Counted from the first letter of the stretch, positions 43,436-52,458 are shown. The stretch is 64,000 nt of DNA from Litoribrevibacter euphylliae (GCF_042646085.1 NZ_JBHRSZ010000009.1:124001-188000), one strand, 5' to 3'. Translations and numbers: made by a program. Notes: generated by a model from the letters alone, not told the origin.

Positions 43436-44329
43436 TCACAACACCAAGTAAATCCCCACCATCAAACTCACCAGCCCCAGTAATTTCAAACGATTGAATT
43501 CTTCATTGAGCAGCCACACGCCCATCGCGACGCCAATGGGAATGCTTACTTGCCGAAGTGCGACCACCTGCCCTACATGTTCTGTGTAGTTCATGGCAAT
43601 CAGTACCAAGCTGTAGGTCAGTGTCATCACAAAGGCGGTGGAAGCAGTGCTGAGCATTTGTTGGGTGACTGTGCTGCGCCATTGTTCTGCGGAAGACTGG
43701 CTCATGAAGGAGAAGCCTAAACACCAGATGGCCGAGGATAAAGATAACCAGAACATATACACCAAGGAACGTTGCCAGCCTTGGTGATCAGGCAAAGTCT
43801 GAGATAACCCTGTGAGTACCGCCTGGTCCACATAGCTGTAACCGGTAGTCGCCAACGCCGCCACCACAGCAAAAAAGACACCGGGGCTTTTTAGGGAAGA
43901 CCAAAAGACATCCTTACCTTTAAAGGGAATCAGTAAACAGCCAATGATGATCAGGAACACACCCACATATTGGATCAGGTTGTAGTGCTTATGACTGAAC
44001 ACGCTCACAGCAATGGGCACCAGGGCGACGGGTAAGGCTCTGGCTAGCGGATACACCACAGACAGTTCATACCCTCGATACCCCAGGCTTAAGCCAAAAA
44101 GATAGAAGGCTTGGAAGCACCCCGTCAGTACCAGCATTCCAAAATGATCCGTCACGATTGTGGTGGAAACTTGATGAAAATAGAGTGCGAACGGCAACAG
44201 CATTAACGCGGCAAAGCTGCTTACCACGGTGAAAAAGGACATGTAAGGCACGGACTTTTTGCCAATAAAGTTCCAAGCCGCATGACAAAACGCAGACACA
44301 ACAACCAGTAAAAACGGCAGCCAAGTCAT
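43436..44329 (-). CDS. EamA/DMT-family transporter
   Basis: 297 residues with ten hydrophobic segments in two homologous halves, typical of the drug/metabolite transporter superfamily; PLARALPVALVPIAVS in the first half and YTEHVGQVVALRQVSIPIG in the second are EamA-like. Substrate unknown. It lies downstream of, and in the same direction as, the phnW-phnX-HD genes but is separated from them by a terminator and a MITE, so coregulation is doubtful. Confidence 0.82.
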   Translation of the reverse strand: MTWLPFLLVVVSAFCHAAWNFIGKKSVPYMSFFTVVSSFAALMLLPFALYFHQVSTTIVTDHFGMLVLTGCFQAFYLFGLSLGYRGYELSVVYPLARALPVALVPIAVSVFSHKHYNLIQYVGVFLIIIGCLLIPFKGKDVFWSSLKSPGVFFAVVAALATTGYSYVDQAVLTGLSQTLPDHQGWQRSLVYMFWLSLSSAIWCLGFSFMSQSSAEQWRSTVTQQMLSTASTAFVMTLTYSLVLIAMNYTEHVGQVVALRQVSIPIGVAMGVWLLNEEFNRLKLLGLVSLMVGIYLVL

Positions 44330-44361
44330 TCAGTACAACCCTTTTAAAGTTAAGAAAAAAT

Positions 44362-44385
44362 AAAGCCCCGATACATCGAGGCTTT
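44362..44385. terminator. Hairpin terminator upstream of the EamA gene
   Basis: AAAGCC-C-CGAT / ATCG-A-GGCTTT forms a nearly perfect 11-bp stem flanked by A-rich and T-containing sequence. It would end leftward transcription from the phn genes or from the MITE. The rest of 44330-44683 is occupied by the MITE; there is no ORF. Confidence 0.6.
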
Positions 44386-44414
44386 ATAGATACAAATAGT
44401 TTACGAGGGATTTA

Positions 44415-44698
44415 CTAGGGAACCTCTAAATAAGTCCGCTCTAGCTCAGCGGGCGCTAGAAAAATGTTAGAACAAGGCGAGCTTCGTAGAGAATGTCTAG
44501 ACCTTTTCAAGAAGTTCAACACAGTTATAACGTTTTTAAAGCCCCGCCCTACGGGGCCTTAAGAGAAATATCTCTTTTTTGTTGCGGCTTTTTGACGTAA
44601 CCCTTCGGGTCGAACCCGTTAGCCTTCAAAACCGCGCCTCAAATAGACATTTCTCTTATAGGCCTGAGCAGAGAGGGACTTGTTCAGAGGTTCCCTAG
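44415..44698. mobile_element. IS5-type MITE, 276 bp with 4-bp CTAG duplications
   Basis: Terminal inverted repeats GGAACCTCTAAATAAGTCC (44419-44437) and GGACTTGTTCAGAGGTTCC (44676-44694) match at 17 of 19 positions when one is reversed. CTAG flanks both ends (44415-44418, 44695-44698). IS5-group insertion sequences have similar ends (GGAA...GAACAAGTC) and duplicate CWAG, so this is a non-autonomous relative. No transposase ORF is inside; the interior contains two hairpins (GCCCCG/CGGGGC and AGAGA/TCTCT followed by TTTTTT). The right end lies in the HD oxygenase gene and supplies its stop codon. Confidence 0.85.
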
Positions 44699-45259
44699 CT
44701 TTATGATCCGATCCCGATAATAGTCTAGATCAGGAATCTCCAAGCCCACTTGTTTGCCGTAATCATCAAAGTACCGAACTCTCAATGCTTGGCGGAAAAA
44801 CGCCCCTTGCTCAAACTTAGCCACCTGTTCAGCAGTCATCGGCCCACCTTGTAAGGCTAAGCTGTGTTTGGACGCATCACTGAGGCCATCGTAGTAATCG
44901 TCTTTCACCGCACAAAGGTAACGCTTCGCAGCCACATGCAGTTGAATGGGTACGGTAATTTCTTTACCAAAATACTTTGTTAAGAAACGTGCGCCGAGCA
45001 CTTCGTGTTTAAAGTCCTCTTCAGGCGTCCCGTCTGCAATCAAGCCGGCATCTTGAGGGCCAATGAAATGACCAACGTCATGAAGCAAACTGGCAATGAT
45101 TATGTCATCTGTTTCGCCTTCCTGCTCTGCCAAAAACGCGCACTGCAACATGTGCTGTTTTTGGGTAACGGCTTCGCCGTATTGCTCATCACCAAAGCGG
45201 TTAAACAAGCTGACTAACGTTTGATAAACGAAGCCAGCCTGAGCGATGCACGTGTCCAT
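44684..45259 (-). CDS. HD-domain phosphonate-operon protein (PhnZ-like oxygenase)
   Basis: 191 residues of the HD fold typified by the mixed-valent di-iron oxygenase PhnZ and by the phosphonate-operon HD clade TIGR03276. Metal ligands are visible in KQHMLQCAFLAE, LLHDVGH, DFKHEVLGARFL and LHVAAKRYL; YGEAVTQ resembles PhnZ's substrate-gating Tyr/Glu region. PhnZ cleaves the C-P bond of hydroxylated AEP; no PhnY-type dioxygenase is visible here. The ATG overlaps the phnX stop (TAATG). The last codons (LGNL, stop) come from the inserted MITE; removing it restores an ending LVNPS, so the C-terminus changed by only a few residues. Confidence 0.82.
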   Translation of the reverse strand: MDTCIAQAGFVYQTLVSLFNRFGDEQYGEAVTQKQHMLQCAFLAEQEGETDDIIIASLLHDVGHFIGPQDAGLIADGTPEEDFKHEVLGARFLTKYFGKEITVPIQLHVAAKRYLCAVKDDYYDGLSDASKHSLALQGGPMTAEQVAKFEQGAFFRQALRVRYFDDYGKQVGLEIPDLDYYRDRIIKLGNL

Positions 45260-46107
45260 TAAGGGCGCTCTCCCGCAGCCAGCTTGCGATTGATGTCGTC
45301 GATCACCACAGGCAGTTCAGCCACAGAATCAATCACATAATGGGCGCCACTCAAGGCCATTTTCTTACGGGCTTTAATCGCAATGGCTTCTTGCTCCTCA
45401 CCAGACAAGGCTTGCCATTGCTCAAGGCTAAGGCCATTGGCATTGCCACTGACGGCCACAGCCACCGTCCACATCCCCGCATTCAAGCCTTCTTCAATGC
45501 CGGTTTCGGTGTCGTCGATCTTGATACATGCCTGCGCTTCAAGAATTTCCAGCTTTTCCATCACCGCTTGCGCCATGTACGGGTATGGGCGCCCTTTGGA
45601 CACCTCAGTCGCGCATACGTTAACATCCGCTTCATAGCCTGCTTCTTTGGCAACTTCAGCAACCACTGCATACATTTGTTCGTTGTAGCCGGTGTTTCCA
45701 CCCAATTTGATGCCTTGATCTCTTAGGTCATTGGCGACTTCTTTCCAGCCAGGAATCAACTCGCCGGTTAAGCGAATGGTTTCCAACTGAATGGGAAGAA
45801 ACTCATGGTACAGCGCCATAACATCTTCTTCTGTTGATGCTTGGCCTTTCACCGCTTGCCACTTCTCTTGAATTTCAGGCATGGCTAACATCATGCGAAT
45901 GTGAACGCTTTTCTCTGTGCCCATAGGTTCACGAGATTGCGCTTCGGTCACTTCAATACCATGATTCTGAAACAATTTCATAAACGCCATGATCGGTGCG
46001 CGAGAGCCAAAGTCGACAGTCGTGCCCGCCCAATCACAGATCACCGCTTTAACTTGACCGGCATAACGTCGTTGAAAAGTATAAGGCGCTTTGTTGATGG
46101 TATTCAT
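45259..46107 (-). CDS. phnX: Phosphonoacetaldehyde hydrolase
   Basis: HAD-superfamily enzyme that splits phosphonoacetaldehyde into acetaldehyde and phosphate. The nucleophile motif CDWAGTTVDFGS is near the start, the Schiff-base Lys lies in REPMGTEKSVHIRMM, and the family end KIDDTETGIEEGLNAGMWTV is present. About 282 residues is usual. The ATG at 46107 has AAGGA eight bases upstream and begins the conserved part; the frame extends to 46176. It follows phnW by 11 nt and overlaps the HD gene by one base. Confidence 0.95.
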   Translation of the reverse strand: MNTINKAPYTFQRRYAGQVKAVICDWAGTTVDFGSRAPIMAFMKLFQNHGIEVTEAQSREPMGTEKSVHIRMMLAMPEIQEKWQAVKGQASTEEDVMALYHEFLPIQLETIRLTGELIPGWKEVANDLRDQGIKLGGNTGYNEQMYAVVAEVAKEAGYEADVNVCATEVSKGRPYPYMAQAVMEKLEILEAQACIKIDDTETGIEEGLNAGMWTVAVAVSGNANGLSLEQWQALSGEEQEAIAIKARKKMALSGAHYVIDSVAELPVVIDDINRKLAAGERP

Positions 46108-46118
46108 GAGTCTATTCC

Positions 46119-47336
46119 TTAGGCTGTCGCGGTTTGTTCTAGTGACGGGGTCGCTGTTGTGTTGTCTTCTAACCAATATCTTTGATGCTCAATTACATCA
46201 ATTAAACGGGCCATATCCTCTGGAAACACATGGCCGATATTACCGATACGGAAACAATCCGCGTCCGATACTTTACCCGGATAAATCACAAAGCCGTTGG
46301 CTTTCAAACGCGCATAGAACTCGTTGAAGTGATAACAGGCTTCTTCCGGGTTAAAGAAAGTGGTGATGAATGGCGATTGCACTGCGTCTTCCAGTAAAGT
46401 TTGGAAGCCCAGCTTTCTCATACCAGCCACCAAGACATCATGATTTTCTTGGTAACGAGCGTAACGGGCAGGAATGCCGCCCTCTTCTTCCAATTCTGAC
46501 AAGGCTTGATCAAACGCACGCACCGTATGCGTAGGCGAAGTGAAACGCCATTTACCGCCACCGTCTTCCATGCCTTTCCACTGATCATACAAATCCAGAG
46601 ACAATGAACGTGCCGTGCCCGCAGAGGCTTCTAGCTTTTGACGATTCGCAATGACGAATCCAAAGCCTGGCACGCCTTGAATGCACTTATTGGCGCTGCT
46701 GATTAAGAAGTCGATGTTTAACTCCGCCACATCCATCGGGATACCGCCAAAGCTGCTCATAGCATCGACAATAAACGAACAGTTGGCCGCCTGTACGATT
46801 GGCGCAATGGCTTCGATTGGGTTCAAGCGCCCCGTAGTGGTTTCGCAATGCACAACGGCAACGTGCGTGAAAGGCTTATCTCCATTCAATAAACGGTCTT
46901 CTTCAAGCAGCGTTTTTAACGCATCAAGGTCAATGGCATCGGCTTCGCCAAAGTCCCAAAGTTTATGTTCAATTCTTAGCACGGAAGCGATCTGACCAAT
47001 CCGTTTTCCGTAAGCGCCGTTGGCAAGCACCAAGAGTTTGTCATCGTCGCCAATCACCGAACCTATTACGCTTTCGACGGAAGCAGAGCCACTGCCCTGC
47101 ATCAGCACAGAAGTAAACTCGGCCTGACGTTCAGGATGTTTAGGCAACGCCAAAGACACCAAGCGACTACGAATGCCCTGAACTAAGTCGTTGTAATCTT
47201 TATCCCAGGTACACCAGTCTTTCATCATCGCCTGACGTACCGTCGGACTGGTTGAAAGAGGCCCAGGCGTGAGCAACAAGTATGGGTTCTCAATTGCGTT
47301 ATTTTCTAGTGATGGATCGTTTGTAACGTAATCCAT
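46119..47336 (-). CDS. phnW: 2-aminoethylphosphonate-pyruvate transaminase
   Basis: PLP-dependent class V aminotransferase that turns AEP and pyruvate into phosphonoacetaldehyde and alanine. PYLLLTPGPLSTSPTVRQAM is the family N-terminus, VDAMSSFGGIP carries the PLP-binding Asp, and SSANKCIQGVPGFGF carries the Schiff-base Lys. 405 residues is slightly long because of an extra C-terminal tail (NTTATPSLEQ). It leads the leftward operon, with GAGGG before the ATG and two PhnR-type palindromes upstream. Confidence 0.96.
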   Translation of the reverse strand: MDYVTNDPSLENNAIENPYLLLTPGPLSTSPTVRQAMMKDWCTWDKDYNDLVQGIRSRLVSLALPKHPERQAEFTSVLMQGSGSASVESVIGSVIGDDDKLLVLANGAYGKRIGQIASVLRIEHKLWDFGEADAIDLDALKTLLEEDRLLNGDKPFTHVAVVHCETTTGRLNPIEAIAPIVQAANCSFIVDAMSSFGGIPMDVAELNIDFLISSANKCIQGVPGFGFVIANRQKLEASAGTARSLSLDLYDQWKGMEDGGGKWRFTSPTHTVRAFDQALSELEEEGGIPARYARYQENHDVLVAGMRKLGFQTLLEDAVQSPFITTFFNPEEACYHFNEFYARLKANGFVIYPGKVSDADCFRIGNIGHVFPEDMARLIDVIEHQRYWLEDNTTATPSLEQTATA

Positions 47337-47390
47337 GGATGATTCCCTCTAATTCTCATTTTGATACCAAATCGTTTTCAATCACAGATC

Positions 47391-47402
47391 TGGTATATAC
47401 CA
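47391..47402. promoter_or_regulatory. GntR/HutC-type operator 1 (phnW side)
   Basis: TGGTATATACCA, a perfect 12-bp palindrome 55 bp upstream of phnW. It fits the GT-N-TA-N-AC pattern bound by HutC-subfamily GntR regulators, of which phnR is one. Confidence 0.78.
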
Positions 47403-47490
47403 ATTTATTTTGGATACTATGAGAAGGCATTCAAGAGGTCAATAGCGACCAGAAAAGATTCATCAAACTGAAACACAAACGAAATATATT

Positions 47491-47504
47491 TTGGTATATA
47501 CCAA
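47491..47504. promoter_or_regulatory. GntR/HutC-type operator 2 (FAD oxidoreductase side)
   Basis: TTGGTATATACCAA, a perfect 14-bp palindrome 65 bp upstream of the FAD oxidoreductase ATG, almost identical to the site at 47391. The pair brackets the divergent promoters. Confidence 0.8.
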
Positions 47505-47568
47505 TAATAAAAAAATCCTCTGTGCCGACTTTGATGCCCAGAGCAAACAAATTAGTAGGAATATGAAC

Positions 47569-48699
47569 ATGTACGATCTTATTGTTGTAGGTGCTGGAAT
47601 CGCTGGTTTGGCGTTTGCGCTTACCGCCATTGAACAAGGGCAAAGTGTTTTAGTTATCGAAAAAAACAAGGCAGCCCTAGGCGCTTCCATTCGTAACTTT
47701 GGTATGGTGTTGCCACTGGGCATGCCAACCGGAAATGCGTTAAACCGAGCTATCAAAAGCAGAGAGAAATGGCTGGATTACTCGAAGAAGGCCAACTTCT
47801 GGGCGAACCCTTGCGGCATGATGATGGCGGCTCACCATGATGATGAAATGACCGCTATGGAAGAATTCCATAACCATCACAGCCTGACGCCCTACCGCAC
47901 GCGATTATTAGACCCAGACCAGGCAGAAGTTATTTGCCCAGGCGTGAATCCAAAGGGTTTAATTGGTGGATTACTGAGCCAAACCGAAGTGCAGATCAAT
48001 CCGCAACAAGCCATCAAGCAGCTTACTCACTATTTAGACAAGCAAGACGATGCAGATCTGATCTTTTCAACCCGCGTCATCCAAATTCACACCAAAGACA
48101 GCGGTGTAGACGTTCACACCAACCAAGGGCTGTTCCACGGCAAGAAAATTGTGTGCTGCCCTGGTCATGAATTTAGCGACCTCTTCTCCACCCCGGAACA
48201 ATCCAAGCCCATCACCTGCAAACTGCAAATGATGCGTACCATCAAGCAAAAGCAAAACTGGGCGTTTGGCTCTATGTTTTCGACGGGGTTGTCGATGTTG
48301 CACTATCCGGCCTTCGATAAAGTGAAGAGCCTGGAAGCGGTGAAAGAACGGGTTAGTTACGACTACCCGGAACTCATAGAGCATGGTATTCATATCTTGG
48401 CTGCGCAAAACCAGTTAGGTGAAATCACCTTGGGCGACTCCCATCATTACGGTGATGATCCTGATCCGTTCATTGATCAGGAAGTAAATTACCTGATCAC
48501 TCAATACGCCAAGAAAGTGATGCAGTTGCCAAGTTGGGAAATCAAAGAACAATGGATGGGCGTTTATAGCAAAGCCCAAGACGACCATGTCTATTGGACT
48601 CAACCGCAAGATCATGTATTTTTAGTCACTGGTTTAGGTGGTACCGGCATGAGCACCAGTTTCGCCATTGCCGAAGAATGGTTTTTAGAGAACGCCTAG
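47569..48699 (+). CDS. FAD-dependent oxidoreductase of phosphonate clusters (TIGR03364 type)
   Basis: 377 residues of the DAO/glycine-oxidase-like fold. The FAD-binding Rossmann motif is MYDLIVVGAGIAGLAFALTA, VLVIEKN follows, and TGLGGTGMSTSFAIAEEW closes the domain. Members found beside phnW/phnX are thought to oxidise modified AEP or related amines so that they join the phosphonoacetaldehyde route; the exact substrate here is unknown. The ATG at 47569 has AGGA eight bases before it; the frame starts at a TTG inside the operator (47491), which is not credible. phnR follows after 108 bp. Confidence 0.85.
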   Translation: MYDLIVVGAGIAGLAFALTAIEQGQSVLVIEKNKAALGASIRNFGMVLPLGMPTGNALNRAIKSREKWLDYSKKANFWANPCGMMMAAHHDDEMTAMEEFHNHHSLTPYRTRLLDPDQAEVICPGVNPKGLIGGLLSQTEVQINPQQAIKQLTHYLDKQDDADLIFSTRVIQIHTKDSGVDVHTNQGLFHGKKIVCCPGHEFSDLFSTPEQSKPITCKLQMMRTIKQKQNWAFGSMFSTGLSMLHYPAFDKVKSLEAVKERVSYDYPELIEHGIHILAAQNQLGEITLGDSHHYGDDPDPFIDQEVNYLITQYAKKVMQLPSWEIKEQWMGVYSKAQDDHVYWTQPQDHVFLVTGLGGTGMSTSFAIAEEWFLENA

Positions 48700-48807
48700 A
48701 CGTTCTCTCAAGCCCACGCTGCAATATAATACATAGCTAAAACGCATCCAGACTTAGAACCTAAACATCGATTCTAGACAAACACGCCAGACAAGTAGCC
48801 GAGCAGT

Positions 48808-49521
48808 ATGTCCTTACCCCAATACAAAACCATCGTAGATCACCTGAAGAGCCAAATCGCAGCCGGAAAGCTTTCGACACAAGACAAGCTTCCCTCTGAA
48901 CGCCAACTCAGTGATCGATTCAACGCGTCTCGTATCACCGCTCGTGAAGCCTTACTGCAACTGGAAAAAGAAGGCGTTATTTACCGCTTAAACCGCCGAG
49001 GCTGGTTTGTTAGTCCAACGCGATTAGTCTATGATCCGACCTCACCTGCCACCTTCAATCAAATGCTGGCAAGCCAGAATCGCATTGGGGAAACCACGCC
49101 GATCAGCTGTGAACTGACCGAAGCCCCCAAAGCCATTGCCGAAGTTATGGAATTGTCGGAAGGCTCACCGGTGTACCTGATCAAACGCCTAAGAAGCGTC
49201 GAACACAGACCGATTCTCATCGAGCAAATCTATGTGGATGCCAACCTCTGCCCTGGCCTGCTCAAACATGACTTCAGCCAATCACTGACTGAAATCTTCG
49301 CAACTCACTACCAAAAAGAAGTCACCCAAACCGACGTTCACATGTTCGCTACCTCACTGGACGAACAAACCGCTCAAGAACTGCAAGTCTCGACGGGCAG
49401 CCCCTGTTTAGAAATCAAACGCTGCCGTTTTACTGATGAAGGTCGGGTGCTGGAATACGATATTGAGTATTGGCGACACGATGCGGTCGAGTTGAGGATG
49501 AGTTTGAATCACACCAAATAA
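48808..49521 (+). CDS. phnR: GntR-family regulator of phosphonate use (PhnR-like)
   Basis: 237 residues: an N-terminal winged helix (KLPSERQLSDRFNASRITAREALLQLEKEGVIYR) split from a C-terminal UTRA effector domain (about 90-235, SPVYLIKRLRSVEHRPILIEQ, TDVHMFATSLDEQTAQEL), i.e. the HutC/FarR subfamily. The four TGGTAnAnACCA palindromes in this window are its probable targets. The effector would be AEP or a breakdown product. Only a weak ribosome site precedes the ATG. Its 3' end overlaps the convergent 417-codon gene by 13 bp. Confidence 0.9.
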   Translation: MSLPQYKTIVDHLKSQIAAGKLSTQDKLPSERQLSDRFNASRITAREALLQLEKEGVIYRLNRRGWFVSPTRLVYDPTSPATFNQMLASQNRIGETTPISCELTEAPKAIAEVMELSEGSPVYLIKRLRSVEHRPILIEQIYVDANLCPGLLKHDFSQSLTEIFATHYQKEVTQTDVHMFATSLDEQTAQELQVSTGSPCLEIKRCRFTDEGRVLEYDIEYWRHDAVELRMSLNHTK

Positions 49522-50762
49522 GATCGGCTGTAATGATTCAAAGGGATGTATTTATGTTCGATCGAGTCCACAATCGCGGGAATATAGAATTGTGCTGAGT
49601 TCATCCCCCCATCAAACTTAGCAAATCCGTAATAGTCTGAGTTCAGTACATCAAGTCCATCTTGGCTTTTTTGCACATCTACAGCCCTTGCAATATCGAG
49701 CTTGTATTGCAGTGCCATGTTTTCTTCCTCGACGGATACCTCAAACCCAATATCGTTATCAAACGTAATATCGATATTACGCTCGATCGCCCCAACCTCA
49801 TGCTTCAGTGATAAATGAGTTTGAACAATGGCATCACTGTTACTTGCCAGAGTTTGTTGTAGTTCGGTTAAATCCGTTGCTAACACAGAATGATCTTTGC
49901 TAAACGAATTTAAAAGACCATCCAGGGTAGTTGTGTACTCTTGAATTACCATGGCCTCTTCTTGCGTCAATTCCTCACTAGCCGAAAACTGAACATTTAA
50001 TTCTCTGGAAAAGCCTTTATAAGTGTCTTTATTCGTTCGTTCTTCAACTTGCACACTCAGATGGATACTGTTCCCTTCCTTGGTCTGCAAAGTAAGTTCA
50101 AGTGCAGGCGCGCTTATGTACTGTGCACCACTATGATCTTTTGGATCCCATGCTTTGAAATCCGTATACCCTTTAATTACCTTTAATCGAGAAGGATCAT
50201 CCAGCCCTCGATAATTGCCCACTTCGACTTTGGTATGAATGTTAGCCTCCGTTATCCCTGTTTCAAAAACACCTGACATTTCCAACATCGAACTGAGTTG
50301 AATATTTTTCTGGCGAGATAAGCTAGCAATATTCTCTAATGATTCAGAGTCTGGTTTAGAGAGATTATTAGAGATTTCAGCCATCGTAATTTGTTGATGA
50401 ATATCCGGGTGATCACTGAGGTAGGGAGTACTCTTTTCAACAATGATGCCCTCACTCGGAAAGTAAGTCGCATCAGCCATATTAGAGAAATAGCTTGGCA
50501 AAGTATTTATATCAATCTCTGTTAGAGTTACCTGAACCAAAGCATCGTCAGGCTGTGAACGCGCTGGCATCCTCCCTACCGTATTAACACCATTGAGGCT
50601 AGAATTACCAGATCGAAACCGTTCTAGAATGCCCTCTCGTTCAGCACCACTAAGATTAAGCAGAGACTGCTGATCGTTTGCTAACAAACGTCTATCCAAC
50701 AAAACACTTTTTGAACCATAGGGTGAAACCCTACTAAATACGCCAAAATAGTCATCCATCAT
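49509..50762 (-). CDS. Hypothetical protein, 417 residues
   Basis: A soluble protein without a signal peptide or membrane segment and with no family I recognise. The N-terminal 130 residues are low in recognisable structure; the middle contains beta-rich pieces (ALELTLQTKEGNSIHLSVQV, FSRELNVQFSASEELTQEE) and a helical stretch near 265-300, and LQYKLDIARAVDVQKS comes near the end. Proteins with filamentous or flagellar-accessory roles sometimes have such layouts, but I would not assign one. It overlaps phnR tail to tail and separates the catabolic from the transport phosphonate genes. Confidence 0.6.
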   Translation of the reverse strand: MMDDYFGVFSRVSPYGSKSVLLDRRLLANDQQSLLNLSGAEREGILERFRSGNSSLNGVNTVGRMPARSQPDDALVQVTLTEIDINTLPSYFSNMADATYFPSEGIIVEKSTPYLSDHPDIHQQITMAEISNNLSKPDSESLENIASLSRQKNIQLSSMLEMSGVFETGITEANIHTKVEVGNYRGLDDPSRLKVIKGYTDFKAWDPKDHSGAQYISAPALELTLQTKEGNSIHLSVQVEERTNKDTYKGFSRELNVQFSASEELTQEEAMVIQEYTTTLDGLLNSFSKDHSVLATDLTELQQTLASNSDAIVQTHLSLKHEVGAIERNIDITFDNDIGFEVSVEEENMALQYKLDIARAVDVQKSQDGLDVLNSDYYGFAKFDGGMNSAQFYIPAIVDSIEHKYIPLNHYSRSYLV

Positions 50763-50987
50763 AAGGGGCTTTCCTTTGCCTATTAGCTAAAAATCAATAC
50801 GGTAAATAAAAGAGCTGTTATATTCTTATCGACACAAGACTTTATAGTCTTGACCAATAAAAAGGTGATTTCTCTGAAACTTGAGATTATTTTTCTGTAA
50901 GCAATTTCTTACAAATTAGAGGAAAAGAAAAAGAGATGGGTCGATCACTATTAGATAGAAAGTGGTTGCTTGGCTATTTATCTCTAC

Positions 50988-51746
50988 CTACTCATGATAC
51001 TTCCGCAACACCTGATCATAGACACCCGAAGTCTTCAGCTTATCTAAAGACGCCTGCCACAAGGCAATTTCGGTATCAGGAATATCCTTACTCGCAGCAA
51101 TGTACAATGCGGAATCGACGACTTTGACTTTTGTTTGAACCAAGGCGTCGACCGGATAATCCATTTCTCTCAAAATGTGTTTAGTTCCTAGAGGTGACTC
51201 GCTGATTCCCAAATCCGTTCGGCCGTGCAGTAACTTCTCATACACAGTCTTGGCGTGAACTGAAACGTTATCTAAGTTGGTAAATCCTGCCTTTTTAAGC
51301 GTGTCGAAAACAAGCCCTGCATGGCGAGTTGAGATCATTTCAACTTGCTTTGCGTCTTCCAGTGTTTCAATGACTAACGGGTTCCCTTTCTTCTTATAGA
51401 AGTAGATGGAAGAATCCACCAGCGGCCCAACCCACTGATATTGATCTTCACGTTCTTTGGTTTTGAACATGGAGATGAACAAACGTCTTGGTTCATGATT
51501 GAGCATGTAAGACGCTCTCATGCTGGGGTAAAGCTCCAGCGTTGCATTCGCACCTAAATCCCGAATAAGGTGTTCGACGATTTCTACAGAGAACCCCGTC
51601 AACTGCCCATCTTCCATATAATTGTAGGGAGCCCACTCCTCAGTAAGAACGATCAATTTATCGTGTTCGGATGCGTTCACTTGAGCTGAAAAGAGGATGT
51701 GAAACGAAATAATCTTAGCGAGTGAAAAGATAGATGGTTTGAACAC
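50988..51746 (-). CDS. Periplasmic solute-binding protein, SBP_bac_3 family
   Basis: 252 residues with a signal peptide (FSLAKIISFHILFSAQVNA) and the two-lobed family 3 fold: LTEEWAPYNYMEDGQLTGFSVEIVEHL at the start (split), GADLG-like motifs replaced by HGRTDLGISESPLG, and LDKLKTSGVYDQVLRKY at the end. No permease or ATPase gene is adjacent, so it may be an orphan sensor-type binding protein like many in marine Gammaproteobacteria. Not evidently part of the phosphonate system. Confidence 0.8.
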   Translation of the reverse strand: MFKPSIFSLAKIISFHILFSAQVNASEHDKLIVLTEEWAPYNYMEDGQLTGFSVEIVEHLIRDLGANATLELYPSMRASYMLNHEPRRLFISMFKTKEREDQYQWVGPLVDSSIYFYKKKGNPLVIETLEDAKQVEMISTRHAGLVFDTLKKAGFTNLDNVSVHAKTVYEKLLHGRTDLGISESPLGTKHILREMDYPVDALVQTKVKVVDSALYIAASKDIPDTEIALWQASLDKLKTSGVYDQVLRKYHE

Positions 51747-51879
51747 GCTGTTAGCTCCAAGGCAAATCAGTTTTGCTTTAATACAAAGCTAGTTCAAACC
51801 TATGGCGATTCCTAATTTAAGAGGGGGAAAGACCTGCAAGAAAGCAGGCCTTGAACAGTATAGCTTTTTGAAACTTTAT

Positions 51880-52458
51880 TTATGAGCCACAGTATCTATC
51901 AACAACATTGTAGTCTTGTGATTCTGACTTAACATAATCACCTTGATTGTTTTTAGTAATTTCAAACAAAGTAACATCGCAAGTTTCTTTACCAGAAGGT
52001 AACTCTACGAAATCAAAAAGTGCTTCGTAGTTGCCGTTAGGTTCTGGTGTAAAGGTAACAATTTTTCTACACCACGCATACATGGCACCATATTTAGGGT
52101 CATAAACACCCGGCGAAAATCCAGCAAACCCGACACTATTGAACTGAAATGAAAACTCCGTTCCAGCAGGAACATACACCTCATTCTGATGAGAATCACT
52201 TATCTCGGAGTTATATAAAGGAACCCCATTCCGATCCAAACTTCTGAACAAATTTGCTTTTGATCCTAGAATGGTAATTTGCGCATCACCATTCCCATAA
52301 ATACAAGACTTAGCTTTCGGCTCGTGTACAAAGTTATTATTACTAGGAATAGAAGCTAATCTTAGCTTCGCATTTTCAACACCTTCATGCGGTTTTGTGT
52401 ATATGTTTGAGCACCCACTTAAAATTAAGAGAGCAAGAGAAACGACCAAATACTTCAT
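51880..52458 (-). CDS. Hypothetical lipoprotein
   Basis: About 192 residues. MKYLVVSLALLILSGCSN is a clear lipoprotein signal; AGGG lies eight bases before the ATG at 52458, so the longer frame to 52506 is not used. The mature part is beta-rich with four or five cysteines (AKSCIYGNG, YAWCRKIV, KETCDVTLF, VDRYCGS). No family recognised, but the layout resembles the cassette-cluster protein at 42227-42784. Confidence 0.65.
   Translation of the reverse strand: MKYLVVSLALLILSGCSNIYTKPHEGVENAKLRLASIPSNNNFVHEPKAKSCIYGNGDAQITILGSKANLFRSLDRNGVPLYNSEISDSHQNEVYVPAGTEFSFQFNSVGFAGFSPGVYDPKYGAMYAWCRKIVTFTPEPNGNYEALFDFVELPSGKETCDVTLFEITKNNQGDYVKSESQDYNVVDRYCGS

Noticed and set aside
43229..43483. Plus-strand ORF of 84 codons overlapping the EamA gene end
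   Set aside because: Composition is unlike a protein (His/Gln-rich end), no ribosome site, and it overlaps a solid gene on the other strand.
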